This document shows positions 57,416 through 58,518 of a stretch of DNA of 58,518 bases, in pieces (the first letter of the stretch is position 1; every line of letters begins with the position of its first letter). Both the position numbers and the translations under genes were made by a program. Below the pieces are notes generated by a model. It did not search any database, was not told the DNA's origin, and was given only the letters and a program-made list of their open reading frames with translations. The stretch is from Alphaproteobacteria bacterium (GTDB taxonomy: Bacteria > Pseudomonadota > Alphaproteobacteria > SP197): the NCBI GenBank assembly GCA_028277285.1, contig JANQGO010000458.1:1-58518 (forward strand). The letters run 5' to 3'.

Positions 57416-58488
57416 CGGCCAAGCCGGCAGCCAAGGACATACTGCGCGAACGTCTCGCGCGGCTCGAGGCCGACCAGATCGCCGACCTCGTGCTGGACCT
57501 GCAGTCGCGCATCGACGGGCTGCGCGCCGAGCTGTCCACCGTCCGCGAGCCGATCGCGATCGTCGGCCAGGCCTGCCGTCTGCCGCATGCCGACGGCATC
57601 GACGACTTCAGGCGGCTGCTGTTCGCCGGCGAGAACGCCGTTGGTTCGCCGCCCGCCAGCCGGCCTGAAGCCGAGAACCTGCCGCCGGCGGGTTACATCG
57701 CCGACATCGACCGCTTCGATGCGGGCTTTTTCGGCTTCCGCGCCAACGAAGCAGCCGCCATGGATCCGCAACAGCGCATGCTGATGGAGCTGACCTGGCA
57801 CGGCCTGGAGGATGCCGGTTATGCCGACCGCAACTGGCGCCCGGCCCATACCGGCCTCTTTGTCGGTATCAGCACCAGCGACTACGAAGAACGGTTTCGC
57901 GGCGATGGTCATCGGGGTTTCACACCGGCGGCCATCACCGGCAACGCACGCAGTATCGCCGCGGGACGTCTGGCCCATTGGCTGGATACGACGGGCCCAG
58001 CCTTGGCGTTGGACACCGCCTGTTCGTCGTCCCTGGTCGCCGTGCACATCGCCTGTCTGTCGCTTCGCTCGGGCGCCTGCGACATGGCGATCGCGGCCGG
58101 CGTCAACGCGCTGCTGGAAGGTGACCTGAGCGACGGTTTCGAAGCCGCCGGCATGCTGAGCGTCGACCACGCCTGCAAGACCTTCGATACCGGCGCCAAC
58201 GGCTATGTCCGCGGCGAAGGCGGCGGGGTCGTGGTGCTCAAACGCCTGTCCGATGCCGAACGCGACGGCGACCTTATCCGCGCGGTCATCAAAGGCGGCG
58301 CCATCAACCATGACGGCCGCGCCAGCGCCTTGACCGCGCCCAACGGCCCGGCCCAGGTCGCGGTCATCCGTGCCGCCCTGGAGAACGCCGGTTTGGGACC
58401 GGGCGACGTGCAGGCCGTGGAATGCCATGGTACAGGCACGCCATTGGGCGACCCGATCAGCAGGTCGCTCGCCCTGGCCGGACCATAG
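57412..58488 (+). CDS. Type I PKS beta-ketoacyl synthase, N-terminal part; apparent stop at 58488 is probably not the real end
   Basis: Coiled docking-like N-terminus, EPIAIVGQACRLPHADGIDDFRRLL, DTACSSSLVAVH, VECHGTGTPLGDPI; frame is broken by an inverted segment after 58458. Confidence 0.9.
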   Translation: MTAKPAAKDILRERLARLEADQIADLVLDLQSRIDGLRAELSTVREPIAIVGQACRLPHADGIDDFRRLLFAGENAVGSPPASRPEAENLPPAGYIADIDRFDAGFFGFRANEAAAMDPQQRMLMELTWHGLEDAGYADRNWRPAHTGLFVGISTSDYEERFRGDGHRGFTPAAITGNARSIAAGRLAHWLDTTGPALALDTACSSSLVAVHIACLSLRSGACDMAIAAGVNALLEGDLSDGFEAAGMLSVDHACKTFDTGANGYVRGEGGGVVVLKRLSDAERDGDLIRAVIKGGAINHDGRASALTAPNGPAQVAVIRAALENAGLGPGDVQAVECHGTGTPLGDPISRSLALAGP

Positions 58489-58518
58489 GCCTCGCCCAGG
58501 GCCTGAACCTCGATCGGG
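58449..58518. other. Inverted segment or fold-back junction inside the KS coding sequence, bounded by inverted repeat CGACCCGATC / (C)GATCGGG
   Basis: Reverse complement of 58455-58518 translates as PIEVQALGEAYGPARASDLLIG, the expected continuation of the forward KS (…TGTPLGDPI). Confidence 0.85.

Noticed and set aside
1-58518. CRISPR arrays, tRNA/rRNA genes, transposases, integrases, phage genes
   Set aside because: No regularly spaced direct repeats, tRNA-like cloverleafs or recombinase/transposase motifs were noticed by eye in the translated ORFs or intergenic gaps; not excluded computationally.

Overview
High-GC, probably alphaproteobacterial window that is almost fully coding, made of five blocks. 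(1) 1-9645 (+): Pot-type ABC transporter genes (ATPase partial, two permeases) running into a bacterial microcompartment (BMC) operon: SDR, APH-type kinase, class-III PLP enzyme, CoA-acylating aldehyde dehydrogenase, two tandem-domain BMC-T proteins, BMC-P, BMC-H and one uncharacterised protein. The enzyme and shell set resembles the actinobacterial RMM/aminoacetone-utilization microcompartment. (2) 9816-18136 (-): leucine/isovalerate (liu) catabolic operon. (3) 18262-23809 (-): gluconate-2-DH subunit-3-like protein, BCCT transporter, PotD-like binding protein and GMC oxidoreductase. (4) 24684-34143 (-): narI-narJ-narH-narG-narK(fused), with a divergent Crp/Fnr-type regulator and perfect FNR-type boxes. 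(5) 35140-58518: lipopeptide/NRPS-PKS-type biosynthetic cluster: Sfp-type PPTase, small ABM-like protein, two NRPSs (C-A-PCP / C-A-PCP-E*-C-PCP-TE), FkbM-like methyltransferase, two PhyH oxygenases, glycosyltransferase-like protein, type II thioesterase, an ABC exporter carrying a cyclic-nucleotide-binding domain, FAAL-ACP and a PKS ketosynthase. The KS is interrupted at the right edge by about 55 bp whose reverse complement reads as the missing KS sequence (inverted segment or assembly fold-back). All assignments come from reading motifs and gene order; no database search was run.
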